DNA from: DASUGC01 sp035606665
GTDB lineage: Bacteria > Acidobacteriota > Vicinamibacteria > Vicinamibacterales > SCN-69-37
Length of the DNA stretch: 64,000 bases
Assembly: GCA_035606665.1 (NCBI GenBank)
Contig: DATNEY010000021.1
Coordinates: 62,001 to 126,000, forward strand
Direction of reading: 5' to 3'
Shown: in pieces, positions 18,539 to 27,315 of the stretch
Layout: each line of letters begins with the position of its first letter
Position numbering within the stretch: the first letter of the stretch is position 1
Notes under the pieces: generated by a model
Told to the model about the DNA's origin: nothing
The model's input: only the letters and a program-made list of their open reading frames with translations
The model's database searches: none
Made by a program: the position numbers and the translations under genes

Positions 18539-19249
18539 ATGCCTTCTTCGCTTTCCATCACCTGGCTCGGTCACTCGACGTTCATCATCGGTCTGCCCTC
18601 AGGCAAGCGCATTCTCACGGATCCGTGGCTGGGCAATCCCACATGTCCGGCAGCCTTCGCGAAGCCGGAGTCGCTGAAACCCATCGACTTGATTCTGATG
18701 TCGCATGGGCACGGCGACCATCGGCGCGACGTCGTCGCCGTCGCGCGTGCGACGGGCGCACCGGTCGCCTGTGTCTACGAACTCGGGGTCTACCTGACCG
18801 ACAAGGGCCTCACGACCGTGCGGGACATGGGCATCGGCGGCACGCAGGAGATTGCCGGGGTCTCCGTCACGATGACGCAGGCGATCCACTCGGGTTCAAT
18901 CGACGATGGCTGGCCTGTCGTCTATTCGGGCGGCGCAACGGGCTTCGTGCTGCGCGCGCCGGACATGCCCACGATCTACTTTGCCGGCGACACCGGTCTC
19001 TTCGGCGACATGAAGATGATTGCGGAAGTCTACACGCCCGAGATTGCGTTCCTGCCGATCGGCGACCTTTACACAATGGGCCCGGATACGGCGGCGATTG
19101 CCGCGCGCTGGCTGGGCGTGCGCCAGGTCGTGCCGATGCATTGGGGTACATTTCCTGTTCTGACAGGAACGCCCGAGACCCTCAAGGCTCACCTCAAGGG
19201 CTCGGGCATTGATGTCCTGGCGCTGACGCCAGGGGAGACGGCTCAGTAG
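18539..19249 (+). CDS. UlaG-like metal-dependent hydrolase (metallo-beta-lactamase fold)
   Basis: A 236-residue cytoplasmic protein of the UPF0173/UlaG branch of the metallo-beta-lactamase superfamily. TWLGHSTF at the start, the metal motif SHGHGDHRRD, YFAGDTGLFGDM and the final VPMHWGTFPVL supply the metal ligands. Relatives hydrolyse lactones or phosphodiesters; the substrate is not predictable. A TATAAT seven bases before the ATG suggests a leaderless transcript. Confidence 0.88.
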   Translation: MPSSLSITWLGHSTFIIGLPSGKRILTDPWLGNPTCPAAFAKPESLKPIDLILMSHGHGDHRRDVVAVARATGAPVACVYELGVYLTDKGLTTVRDMGIGGTQEIAGVSVTMTQAIHSGSIDDGWPVVYSGGATGFVLRAPDMPTIYFAGDTGLFGDMKMIAEVYTPEIAFLPIGDLYTMGPDTAAIAARWLGVRQVVPMHWGTFPVLTGTPETLKAHLKGSGIDVLALTPGETAQ

Positions 19250-19262
19250 GAAACAGAGTCTC

Positions 19263-19286
19263 GATGTATCAATCTGTCAATACATC
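19263..19286. terminator. Small inverted repeat in a convergent gap
   Basis: gatgtat (19263-19269) and atacatc (19280-19286) are exact complements with a 10-base loop. They fill the 40-base gap between two convergent genes, so a bidirectional terminator role is plausible. The stem is short and AT-rich. Confidence 0.45.
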
Positions 19287-19289
19287 TAT

Positions 19290-22200
19290 CTACTTTTCAT
19301 TGAGCCAGATGTCCTCGACGATCGAGAACGTCTGCGTGCCTACTTCCTTGCCGGCGATTGACAGCGTGACCTTGTAGACGCCGGCGCCGATTCCACCACC
19401 GCCGCCTCCGCCAAAGCCACCACCGCCGCCACCGCCACGTCCACCGCCGCCCCCACCTCCGCCCGCGCAGGGCGTTGGGCCGGTCGGCGCGGGCGCCGCG
19501 TTCGGATCTGGTGCGCCGCCTCTTCCTCCACCGCCGCGGCCGCCACCACCACCTCCGCCGCCCGGCTGCTGGTCACCCGTCATGCCCCACGTGAAGCGGT
19601 TCATGCCGGCCGTTCCGGTGCCGATGCAACGGCGCACGTTCTGTCCCGTTGCGGTGTTCGTGATCGTCACGAGCACTTCGCCGGCTGCGGCCGTCTTCAG
19701 GAGGTAGGCAATCGCGGTGCCGCGCGGCGCCGATTCGCCCTCCCACCACTTGTTGCCGGGGACTTCCGTCTGGTTCTTGCGATCCGGCTTCCAGAGGATC
19801 GCGTCGCGCGGCTTCAGGAGACGCGCGTCCGCGCCGAGCGCCTCCGGCGACAACTGCTGGAGCGCCGTGATGTCGTCCATGATCCAGATGCCGCGGCCGT
19901 GGTGCGCGATGATCAGATCGTTGTCACGCGGGTGAATCAGGACTTCGTCGATTCGCCCGGCCGGCAGGTTCGGCGTGAACCGGTGCCAGGCGCCGCCGTC
20001 GTTCAGCGAGATGTACAGGCCGAACTCGGTCGCCGCATAGAGCAGATTCCGGTTCTTCGGATCCTGACGGATCGAGTTGACGTTACCCTTGGGCAGATTG
20101 CCGGTTATCGCCGTCCACGTCTGGCCGTAGTTCGTTGTCTTGAACACGTACGGCTTGAGGTCATTCGCGTAGTGGCCGTCGATTGTGGCGTAGGCCGTGC
20201 CCGCGTCGTACCACGAGGCCTCGAGGCCGGAGACGTGGTACTCGCGCGTGCCGCCGGGCAGGTTCTTGCCGACCTCGGCCCACGTGAAGCCACCGTCGCG
20301 GCTGACCTGAATGTTGCCATCGTTCGTGCCCGCCCAGTAGATGCCAGGCATCACCGGCGATTCCGCGAGTTCGATGATGGTGCCGAACTCGTTCGCCACG
20401 AGGCCGTCGTTCTTGGACAGGATGCACTCCACGCCGGCCGTACCGCAGCCCGGCTGCTTGTAGGGCTTCTCGAGGAGCGTCCGCGAGGCCGGATCGATCT
20501 TCCGGCCGAGCGGCGTGCTCATCGCCCACGAGTTGCCGCGATCGCGCGAGACGTAGAAGCGTGTGCCGCCGACGAGAAGCGTGGCTGGGTTGTGCGGTGA
20601 AAGACGAATCGGTGTGTTCCAGTTCCAGCCCTGCGGCCAGTCATCGTCCGGGCCCATCGTCAAGGTGACGTTGCCACGTCCGCCGCCACCGCCACCGGCG
20701 CCACCGCCCCCTCCACCACCACCGCGTCCGCCGCCGCCCGCCGGTTGCGGACGCACGGACTGGGTCGCGCCCGTGCTGAGGTCGTAGCGGCTCATGCCGC
20801 CGTTCTGCGACTCGGTATAGAAGATGTTCGGATCCGTCGGATCGATCTGCGTCTGGAAGCCGTCACCGCCGCCGACGCTAATCCAGTTCCACATGTGGAT
20901 GCCGCCCGACCGCGTCGAGCTCGGTCCGCACCACGAACCGTTGTCCTGAAGGCCCGTGCAGACCCAGTACGGCCGGCGCATGTCGGCGGACACGTGATAG
21001 GGAAGTGCCGCCGCCTGAAGGCGCGGCGATTCCCAGGTATCGCCGCCGTCCCACGAGACATCGAGACCGCCGTCATTGCCGTACATGACGTGCTTGCTGT
21101 TGGCCGGGTCGATCCAGATCGCGTGGTTGTCGACGTGCCCCATGCCCTGCAGGGGCGTGAACGTCTTCGCGCCGTCGGTCGACTTCTGCGGATTCACGCC
21201 GCCGACGAACACGATCTCGGTGTTGTTCGGATCGACGCGGATCTGGCTGAAGTACATCGGACGCTGATTCTGGTTGCTCCGGAACTCCCACGTCTTGCCG
21301 CTGTCCATTGAGCGCCAGATACCCGTGCTTTGCGGGTTCGGCGTGCCACCGCCACCGCGTCCACCACCGCCGCCGCCACCACCACCGCCACGTCCGCCGC
21401 CGGCCGCCGCTGCGGCCGCTGCGGCCGCCTTTTCGGCCTCCAGGTTGCGCGGTTCCTTGTCGGGCGCGACTTCGATCTGCGCGTAGATGACTTTCTGATT
21501 GACGTTCTTGCACCAGTCGAACGAGACGCGCCCCATCGTGCCCCGCGGCAGGCCGTTCGTCGGCGTCGCCATCATGCGCTTCCAGGTCTTGCCGCCGTCC
21601 ATCGATTCATGGATGCCCGATCCGGGGCCGCCGCCGACGAAACCCCAGGCCGCACGCCTGCGCTCGTAGGTCGAGGCGATCAGGTGATTCGGGTTCGCGG
21701 GATCGATGACGATGTCGTTGGCGCCGACGTCCTGATTGATCTTCAGCACGTGCTGCCAGGACTTGCCGCCATCGCTCGTCATGAACACGCCGCGCTCATC
21801 ATTCGGTCCGAACAGGTGTCCGACCGCCGCGACCCACGCGATGTCCGGATTCTTGGGATGCACGACGATGCGCCCGATCGACTCGGAGTCGACGAGGCCG
21901 ACGTTCGTGAAGGTCTTGCCTCCGTCCGTCGTCTTGTAGACACCGGTGCCGAAGGAACTCGACTGCCGGTTGTTCGGCTCACCGGTGCCGACGTAGATGA
22001 CGTTCGGATTCGACGGGGCGATGCCGATGTCGCCAATCGAGTGGCCGATCTCATCGAACAGCGGCTCGAACGTCGTGCCGTTGTTGATGGTCTTCCACAA
22101 GCCGCTCACGGCGTAGCCGATGTAGTAGGTCGACGGGTTCGTCGGGTCCGCGGCGATGTCGTCGATGCGGCCGCCCTGACCGGTCGGGCCGATTTCCCGG

Positions 22201-22373
22201 AACCGGAATCCCTGTAACGCGGGTTCGGTTGGCGCGTTGATGATGCGTCGCGGCGCGGGGGCAGAATCCTGGTTCTGGAAGGCGGGTAGGTCCGCCACGA
22301 GCGGATAGCTGGCCAGCAGCAGTCCGGCGAGCAACAGAATCCGGCTGCGAACTGTTCGAACTTGTCGGCGCAT
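19290..22373 (-). CDS. Secreted sortilin-like BNR/Asp-box beta-propeller protein with poly-glycine tracts
   Basis: A 1027-residue exported protein (signal peptide RILLLAGLLLASYPLVADL). At least nine Asp-box repeats of the SxDxGxTW type are visible (TTDGGKTF, TSDGGKSW, SMDGGKTW, SMDSGKTW, SWDGGDTW, SRDRGNSW, SRDGGFTW, TTNYGQTW and a degenerate one), which build one or two VPS10/sialidase-like propellers. Three low-complexity glycine/arginine tracts interrupt it (near residues 325-345, 545-570 and 950-1005). The C-terminal part looks like a FlgD/Ig-like domain. The RBS aaggagagagg precedes the ATG. Members are abundant in acidobacteria; carbohydrate or peptide binding is assumed, not shown. Confidence 0.88.
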   Translation of the reverse strand: MRRQVRTVRSRILLLAGLLLASYPLVADLPAFQNQDSAPAPRRIINAPTEPALQGFRFREIGPTGQGGRIDDIAADPTNPSTYYIGYAVSGLWKTINNGTTFEPLFDEIGHSIGDIGIAPSNPNVIYVGTGEPNNRQSSSFGTGVYKTTDGGKTFTNVGLVDSESIGRIVVHPKNPDIAWVAAVGHLFGPNDERGVFMTSDGGKSWQHVLKINQDVGANDIVIDPANPNHLIASTYERRRAAWGFVGGGPGSGIHESMDGGKTWKRMMATPTNGLPRGTMGRVSFDWCKNVNQKVIYAQIEVAPDKEPRNLEAEKAAAAAAAAAGGGRGGGGGGGGGGRGGGGTPNPQSTGIWRSMDSGKTWEFRSNQNQRPMYFSQIRVDPNNTEIVFVGGVNPQKSTDGAKTFTPLQGMGHVDNHAIWIDPANSKHVMYGNDGGLDVSWDGGDTWESPRLQAAALPYHVSADMRRPYWVCTGLQDNGSWCGPSSTRSGGIHMWNWISVGGGDGFQTQIDPTDPNIFYTESQNGGMSRYDLSTGATQSVRPQPAGGGGRGGGGGGGGAGGGGGGRGNVTLTMGPDDDWPQGWNWNTPIRLSPHNPATLLVGGTRFYVSRDRGNSWAMSTPLGRKIDPASRTLLEKPYKQPGCGTAGVECILSKNDGLVANEFGTIIELAESPVMPGIYWAGTNDGNIQVSRDGGFTWAEVGKNLPGGTREYHVSGLEASWYDAGTAYATIDGHYANDLKPYVFKTTNYGQTWTAITGNLPKGNVNSIRQDPKNRNLLYAATEFGLYISLNDGGAWHRFTPNLPAGRIDEVLIHPRDNDLIIAHHGRGIWIMDDITALQQLSPEALGADARLLKPRDAILWKPDRKNQTEVPGNKWWEGESAPRGTAIAYLLKTAAAGEVLVTITNTATGQNVRRCIGTGTAGMNRFTWGMTGDQQPGGGGGGGGRGGGGRGGAPDPNAAPAPTGPTPCAGGGGGGGGRGGGGGGGFGGGGGGGIGAGVYKVTLSIAGKEVGTQTFSIVEDIWLNEK

Positions 22374-22467
22374 ACCTCTCTCCTTGGATAGATCTCTGAC
22401 TTGCCTCCGGGCGAGGCCAGATGAGTGGGAATACTACCGCAGATAGCAGGGCGTTTCGGCCACGACC

Positions 22468-23256
22468 TCAGACCGAGAGTTCTTTCAGGGCGCGCTCCGT
22501 TCGTTCGACAGACTGACCGATCGACGCCGCCGACGTGTCGATGGCGATGGCCGCACGCGAGTAGAGGGGATCGCGCCGGGTGACGAGTTGTCGCAGAGCC
22601 TCTCGCGCCTGCGGATGGTTGTCCATCGGCCGGCGGTCGCCCTGGCGCATCACCCGATTCCAGCAATCCTCCGCTCGCGTCTTGAGCCATACCGTCGTCG
22701 TCTGGCGGAGCAGCAGCGCGTAGGTATCCGGCGCGGTCACGAGCCCGCCACCGACCGCCAGCACCATGGATTGCCGTCCCGCCAGGACGTCCGACAGCGT
22801 TTCGCGTTCGAGCCGGCGGTAGAACTCCTCACCGTGGGTCGCGAAGATCTCGGGCAACCGCATCCCGGCGCGCTGCTCGATCAGCTTGTCCAGCTCGACG
22901 AAGCGGAGTTTGAGCCGGCGGGCGAGCCTCCGGCCGATCGTCGTCTTGCCGGACCCGCGCACGCCGAGCAGCGCGATGATGCGCGGCGCCGGGTCCTCGG
23001 AGTGGACGGTGACGAGATCGGCCGCGGTTGTCTTGAGCGCGTCGGCCAGATCGGCGAGCCGCCGAATGGAGATGTTTCCGCGCCCTGCCTCGACGTCCAT
23101 GAGGAAGCGAAGTGACAACCCGGACTTCAGCGCGAGTGCCCGCAGCGTCAGTCCCTGCTGCTGTCGTAGCAGGCGCGCGCGCTGACTGAGAGTGATCAGT
23201 ACCGGTGGAGGCGGGGCGGCGGCCACTGAAGGAGAGGCAGTTTGCTTCATATGCAT
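22468..23256 (-). CDS. boxR: BoxR-type regulator: HTH domain fused to a shikimate-kinase-like domain
   Basis: A 262-residue transcriptional regulator. Residues ~20-85 form an XRE-type helix-turn-helix (QGLTLRALALKSGLSLRFL). Residues ~92-255 resemble shikimate kinase, with the P-loop GVRGSGKTT and the glycine motif GGGLVT. This fusion is the defining architecture of BoxR/BzdR, which repress benzoyl-CoA catabolic operons and are released by benzoyl-CoA bound in the kinase-like domain. It is divergent from boxC with a 65-base shared regulatory gap, so autoregulation plus control of the box operon is expected. Starts at 23256 and 23250 are both possible. Confidence 0.92.
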   Translation of the reverse strand: MHMKQTASPSVAAAPPPPVLITLSQRARLLRQQQGLTLRALALKSGLSLRFLMDVEAGRGNISIRRLADLADALKTTAADLVTVHSEDPAPRIIALLGVRGSGKTTIGRRLARRLKLRFVELDKLIEQRAGMRLPEIFATHGEEFYRRLERETLSDVLAGRQSMVLAVGGGLVTAPDTYALLLRQTTTVWLKTRAEDCWNRVMRQGDRRPMDNHPQAREALRQLVTRRDPLYSRAAIAIDTSAASIGQSVERTERALKELSV

Positions 23257-23269
23257 GACCTACGAAAGC

Positions 23270-23310
23270 ATTATAGTGCCTTGACAGTCCCGCGAAGCAA
23301 CCTGTACTCT
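23270..23310. promoter_or_regulatory. Divergent boxR / boxC promoter region
   Basis: For boxC: TTGACA at 23281-23286 and TACTCT at 23305-23310 with an 18-base spacer, ATG at 23322. For boxR on the minus strand: a perfect TATAAT at 23275-23270. The boxC -35 lies only five bases from the boxR -10, so one bound repressor could silence both. One TGCA, the core reported for BzdR operators, occurs at 23252-23255 next to the boxR start. Confidence 0.65.
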
Positions 23311-23321
23311 GTCCGGACCAT

Positions 23322-24983
23322 ATGGCTACGACTGAAAGCCCGACCAGCCCGGCCCCCGTTTCGTTCGAAACCGAGCCTTCGAAGTACCGCCACTGGAAAC
23401 TCACGTTCGAGGGCGAGATCGCCACTTTGGCAATGGACGTCCAGGAGGACGCCGGCCTGCGTCCCGACTACCGGCTGAAACTCAACTCGTACGACCTTGG
23501 CGTCGACATCGAGCTGGCCGATGCCATGCAGCGCATCCGCTTCGAGCATCCTGAAGTGCGGGCGGTCGTCATCACGAGCTTGAAGGAACGCATCTTCTGC
23601 GCGGGCGCCAACATCTTCATGTTGCGCGGCTCGACGCACTCCTGGAAGGTCAATTTCTGCAAGTTCACGAACGAGACGCGGCTGGGGATGGAGGATGCGA
23701 GCGAGCACTCCGGCCTCAAGTTTCTCGCGGCGCTGAACGGCATTTGCGCGGGCGGTGGCTACGAGCTCGCCCTCGCGTGCGATGAGATCGCGCTCGTTGA
23801 CGACTCGAACTCGGCAGTCAGCCTGCCGGAGACGCCGCTGCTGGCGGTTCTCCCGGGTACCGGCGGGCTTACGCGCGTTGTCGACAAGCGTAAGGTCCGT
23901 CGCGACCTCGCGGACGTCTTCGGAACGCTGGCAGAGGGCGTGAAAGGGAAGCGCGCGGTCGAATGGAAGCTCGTCGATGCGGTGTATCCGGCAAGCCGGT
24001 TCAAGGAAAGTGTGGCGGCCAGAGCACGCGAGCTGGCGGCACGATCGGATCGTCCCGGCGGTCCCGGCGTCGCATTGAAGCCGCTTGGGGTCAAGGAGTC
24101 GGCGGACGCACTCGACTACTCGTCCGTGTCTGTCGCGTTCGATCGTCCGAAAAGGACGGCGACGGTGACGGTGCGCGCGCCGGAGGCGCCGGTACCGACG
24201 ACACCGGACGCGATCCTGGCCGAAGGCGATCGGTTCTGGCCGCTGCGCGCCTTCCGCGAGCTCGACGATGTATTGTTGAGGCTGCGGACGAACGAGCCGG
24301 AAATCGGCACGATCGTGCTCAAGTCAGAGGGCGACCCGGAACGCGTCATCGAAGCCGACGCGGTGCTGAATGCGCAGGCGGGGCACTGGTTCGTCCGCGA
24401 AGTCACGCATTTCATCAAGCGCACGTTGAAGCGGCTCGATCTCTCGGCCCGCACCTTCTTTGCCATGATCGAGCCCGGCAGTGCGTTCGTGGGCACGCTC
24501 CTCGAGCTGGCGCTGGCCGCCGACCGGTCGTACATGCTCGACGATCCGGATCGGCCGAACGCGATTCAGCTCACCATCATGAACGCCGGACCGTATCCGA
24601 TGAGCAACGGACTGACGCGCCTGCGGTCGCGGTTCTACGGTGACGACCCGAAAGTGGAGGCCGCGCTGGCGCATGCCGGTCCGTTCGACTCGCACGAGGC
24701 GCTCGAAGCCGGTCTTGTGACCTTCGCGCCCGACGAAATCGATTGGGACGATGAAGTGCGGCTGGCGGTGGAGAGCCGCGCGGCGCTCTCGCCGGATGCG
24801 CTGACGGGCATGGAGGCGAACCTCAGATTCGTGGGTCCAGAGACAATGGAGACGAAGATCTTCGGGCGCCTGTCGGCGTGGCAGAACTGGATCTTCCAGC
24901 GTCCCAACGCCGTGGGTCCGAAGGGGGCGCTCACGGCGTACGGCACGAGCGAACGGGCGGAATTCGACTACGGCAGGACGTAA
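23322..24983 (+). CDS. boxC: Benzoyl-CoA-dihydrodiol lyase / 2,3-epoxybenzoyl-CoA dihydrolase BoxC
   Basis: A 553-residue double-crotonase enzyme of the aerobic benzoyl-CoA pathway. It opens the ring of 2,3-epoxybenzoyl-CoA, releasing formate and 3,4-dehydroadipyl-CoA semialdehyde (EC 4.1.2.44). The N-terminal crotonase half carries VVITSLKERIFCAGANI, the oxyanion segment NGICAGGGYELALACDEI and LPETPLLAVLPGTGGLTRV. The C-terminal half is a second, degenerate crotonase unit with LELALAADRSYML. The length matches the family. boxB begins on the base after its stop. Confidence 0.95.
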   Translation: MATTESPTSPAPVSFETEPSKYRHWKLTFEGEIATLAMDVQEDAGLRPDYRLKLNSYDLGVDIELADAMQRIRFEHPEVRAVVITSLKERIFCAGANIFMLRGSTHSWKVNFCKFTNETRLGMEDASEHSGLKFLAALNGICAGGGYELALACDEIALVDDSNSAVSLPETPLLAVLPGTGGLTRVVDKRKVRRDLADVFGTLAEGVKGKRAVEWKLVDAVYPASRFKESVAARARELAARSDRPGGPGVALKPLGVKESADALDYSSVSVAFDRPKRTATVTVRAPEAPVPTTPDAILAEGDRFWPLRAFRELDDVLLRLRTNEPEIGTIVLKSEGDPERVIEADAVLNAQAGHWFVREVTHFIKRTLKRLDLSARTFFAMIEPGSAFVGTLLELALAADRSYMLDDPDRPNAIQLTIMNAGPYPMSNGLTRLRSRFYGDDPKVEAALAHAGPFDSHEALEAGLVTFAPDEIDWDDEVRLAVESRAALSPDALTGMEANLRFVGPETMETKIFGRLSAWQNWIFQRPNAVGPKGALTAYGTSERAEFDYGRT

Positions 24984-26402
24984 ATGATTTCAGCAGACAA
25001 GATCCCCAACAACGTCGATCTGCATCTGAACAAGCGTCTGCAACGCGCGCTCGAGCACTGGCAGCCTGCGTACATCCAGTGGTGGCAGGACATGGGGCCG
25101 CAGGGGTTCCAGCACTACCACCAGGTCTACGTCCGAACGGCCATCAGCGTCGATCCGGCGGGCTGGGCACACTTCGAGTACGTCCGCCTTCCCGAGTATC
25201 GCTGGGGCATCTTCCTCGCCGATCCGGTCATCAATCGCACCATCGGGTTCGGCGATTTTTACGGCCAGCCGGTCTGGCATGAAGTGCCCGGCGAGTTCCG
25301 CAACCAGCTGCGCCGCCTGATCGTCACGCAGGGCGACACCGAGCCGGCGAGCGTGGAACAGCAGCGCTGGCTCGGCCATCGGTGCCCGAGCCTGTACGAC
25401 CTCCGAAACCTCTTTCAGGTCAACGTCGAGGAGGGCCGCCATCTCTGGGCGATGGTGTACCTCCTGCACTCGTACTTCGGCCGCGACGGCCGCGACGAGG
25501 CGGAAGACCTGCTGGCGCGGCAGAGCGGCAACCGCGACAAGCCGCGGATTCTCGACGCCTTCAACGAGCCGATCGACAACTGGCTCGACTTCTTCATGTT
25601 CACGATGTTCACGGATCGCGACGGCAAGTCGCAGCTGCTGTCGCTGTCCGAGAGCTCGCTCGATCCGCTGTCACGGACGACGCGGTTCATGCTGACGGAG
25701 GAAGCGCACCACATGTTCGTCGGCGAGACGGGCGTGGGCCGGATCATCGAGCGCACCGCGCAGCTGATGAAGGAAGCGGGATTCTCCGAGGACGTGCGGA
25801 GTCTTGGCGGGATCGACCTTCCCATGATCCAGAAGCACATCAACCTCTGGTTTTCCCTGAGTCTCGATCTTCACGGCAACGAAATCTCGACCAACGCGGC
25901 GGCGTACTTCGCCAACGGCCTGAAGGGCCGCGCGGAGGAAGCCAAGTGGGACGAGCATCGCGTGCTCGAGACGGCCTACGAGCTCGAGGTCATCGAAAAC
26001 GGGGAAGTGAAGAAGGCGGAGATCCCGATGCGCAACGCCATGAACGAGGTGTTGCGCGACTGGTACGTCGAGGACTGCCAGGCCGGTGTCACTCGCTGGA
26101 ACAAGATTCTCGAGCGCAACGGCCTGTCCGACCGGTTGCGGCTGCCCGATCGCAAGTTCAATCGGGGGATCGGCCAGTATGCGGCGGCGCACTTCGACCC
26201 GGATGGACGCCAGCTCGGCGACGAGGAATGGGCGCGCCGCAAAGGCGAGTGGCTGCCTGTCCCGAGTGACAAGCAGTTCCTGCTCTCGATCATGAACTCC
26301 TCGATCTACGAGCCGGGCAGGTTCGCCAACTACATCGTGCCACCCGCGCGCGGCGTCAAGGGCAAGCCCGTCAAGTTCGACTACGTCAGGACTGAAGCCT
26401 GA
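24984..26402 (+). CDS. boxB: Benzoyl-CoA 2,3-epoxidase oxygenase component BoxB
   Basis: A 472-residue di-iron oxygenase that epoxidises the ring of benzoyl-CoA (EC 1.14.13.208). The iron ligands are visible as EEGRHLWAMVY (ExxH) near residue 150 and EEAHHMFVGETG (ExxH) near 240, in a ferritin-like helical bundle. The N-terminal PNNVDLHLNKRLQRALEHW is a BoxB signature. It needs electrons from BoxA, an NADPH-dependent ferredoxin-reductase protein, and no boxA is present in this window. The stop overlaps the next start as TGATG. Confidence 0.95.
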   Translation: MISADKIPNNVDLHLNKRLQRALEHWQPAYIQWWQDMGPQGFQHYHQVYVRTAISVDPAGWAHFEYVRLPEYRWGIFLADPVINRTIGFGDFYGQPVWHEVPGEFRNQLRRLIVTQGDTEPASVEQQRWLGHRCPSLYDLRNLFQVNVEEGRHLWAMVYLLHSYFGRDGRDEAEDLLARQSGNRDKPRILDAFNEPIDNWLDFFMFTMFTDRDGKSQLLSLSESSLDPLSRTTRFMLTEEAHHMFVGETGVGRIIERTAQLMKEAGFSEDVRSLGGIDLPMIQKHINLWFSLSLDLHGNEISTNAAAYFANGLKGRAEEAKWDEHRVLETAYELEVIENGEVKKAEIPMRNAMNEVLRDWYVEDCQAGVTRWNKILERNGLSDRLRLPDRKFNRGIGQYAAAHFDPDGRQLGDEEWARRKGEWLPVPSDKQFLLSIMNSSIYEPGRFANYIVPPARGVKGKPVKFDYVRTEA

Positions 26403-27211
26403 TGGCCGGCGCCGCGAAGAAGATCGACTACCGCACGGTCGACGGCGTCGCCGTCCTCACGCTCGTCGAGCCCCCGGCAAACACCTACAGCTACGAGATG
26501 ATGCGCGAACTCGACGGCGCGATCCTCGAGGCGCGCATGGATCGCGGCGTGCACGTAATCGTCATCACCGGCGCCGGCGACAAGTTCTTCTGTGCTGGTG
26601 CGACGATCGGCATGCTCAAGGACGCCGATCCGGACTTCAAGTACTACTTCTGCCTGCACGCCAACGAGACGCTGAATCGGCTCGAGCAGACGCCGAAGCT
26701 CGTCATCGCCGCCCTCAACGGCCACACCGTTGGCGGCGGCCTCGAGGTGGCGATGGCGGCCGACCTGCGAATTGCCCGCAAGGACGGCGGCAAGCTCGGG
26801 TTGCCGGAAGTCGCACTCGGGGTCCTGCCCGGCACGGGCGGGACGCAGCGCCTCGCGCGGCTCGTCGGCAAGGCGCGCGCGATGGAGCTCATGATTCAGG
26901 GCCGCCTCCTGACGATGGAAGAGGGGGCGGCAATGGGACTCGTGAGCGAGGTCTGGGATGCAGACCGACTCGCCGGCCGTTCCTTCATCGACGCCGTCGT
27001 CGACTACGCGAAGGAGTTCACGCCGCCGCACAAGGCCAGCCGCGCGGTCGGACGGATCAAACGCGCAGTTCAGTCCGGTGTCGAGGCCGGATTCAGCGAA
27101 GGCCTTTCAATCGAACGCGAACTGCAGCAGCTGCTGTTCCAGTCCGAGGACGCCAAGGAAGGTATCGCAGCGAATCTCGAGAAGCGCAAGCCAGAGTTCA
27201 AGGGCAATTGA
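26402..27211 (+). CDS. Enoyl-CoA hydratase/isomerase (crotonase family) of the box cluster
   Basis: A 269-residue crotonase. The oxyanion-hole segments FFCAGATIGML and LNGHTVGGGLEVAMAADLRIA are present. LPEVALGVLPGTGGTQRL supplies the catalytic glutamate position. In the operon it follows BoxB, so it most likely hydrates or isomerises the dehydroadipyl-CoA made after ring opening, ahead of the 3-hydroxyacyl-CoA dehydrogenase encoded downstream. The start shares one base with the boxB stop. Confidence 0.9.
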   Translation: MAGAAKKIDYRTVDGVAVLTLVEPPANTYSYEMMRELDGAILEARMDRGVHVIVITGAGDKFFCAGATIGMLKDADPDFKYYFCLHANETLNRLEQTPKLVIAALNGHTVGGGLEVAMAADLRIARKDGGKLGLPEVALGVLPGTGGTQRLARLVGKARAMELMIQGRLLTMEEGAAMGLVSEVWDADRLAGRSFIDAVVDYAKEFTPPHKASRAVGRIKRAVQSGVEAGFSEGLSIERELQQLLFQSEDAKEGIAANLEKRKPEFKGN

Positions 27212-27214
27212 GAT

Positions 27215-27297
27215 AGGGCACACATGAAGGAGTGAAGGCAATGAAGTATGGTTTTCAAAACCATCCCTTCACTACCTTCACTGCTTCATGTGCTCTC
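27215..27297. repeat. Unit-built long inverted repeat, locus 1
   Basis: Left arm 27215-27255 and right arm 27257-27297 pair at about 31 of 35 aligned columns by hand, with a central ggttttcaaaacc. Each arm is made of degenerate units around atgaaggag / tgaaggca / atgaag (8-9 nt). It fills most of the gap between two codirectional box genes. Confidence 0.8.
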
Positions 27298-27315
27298 TAA
27301 GGGAGTTCTTGTCAC

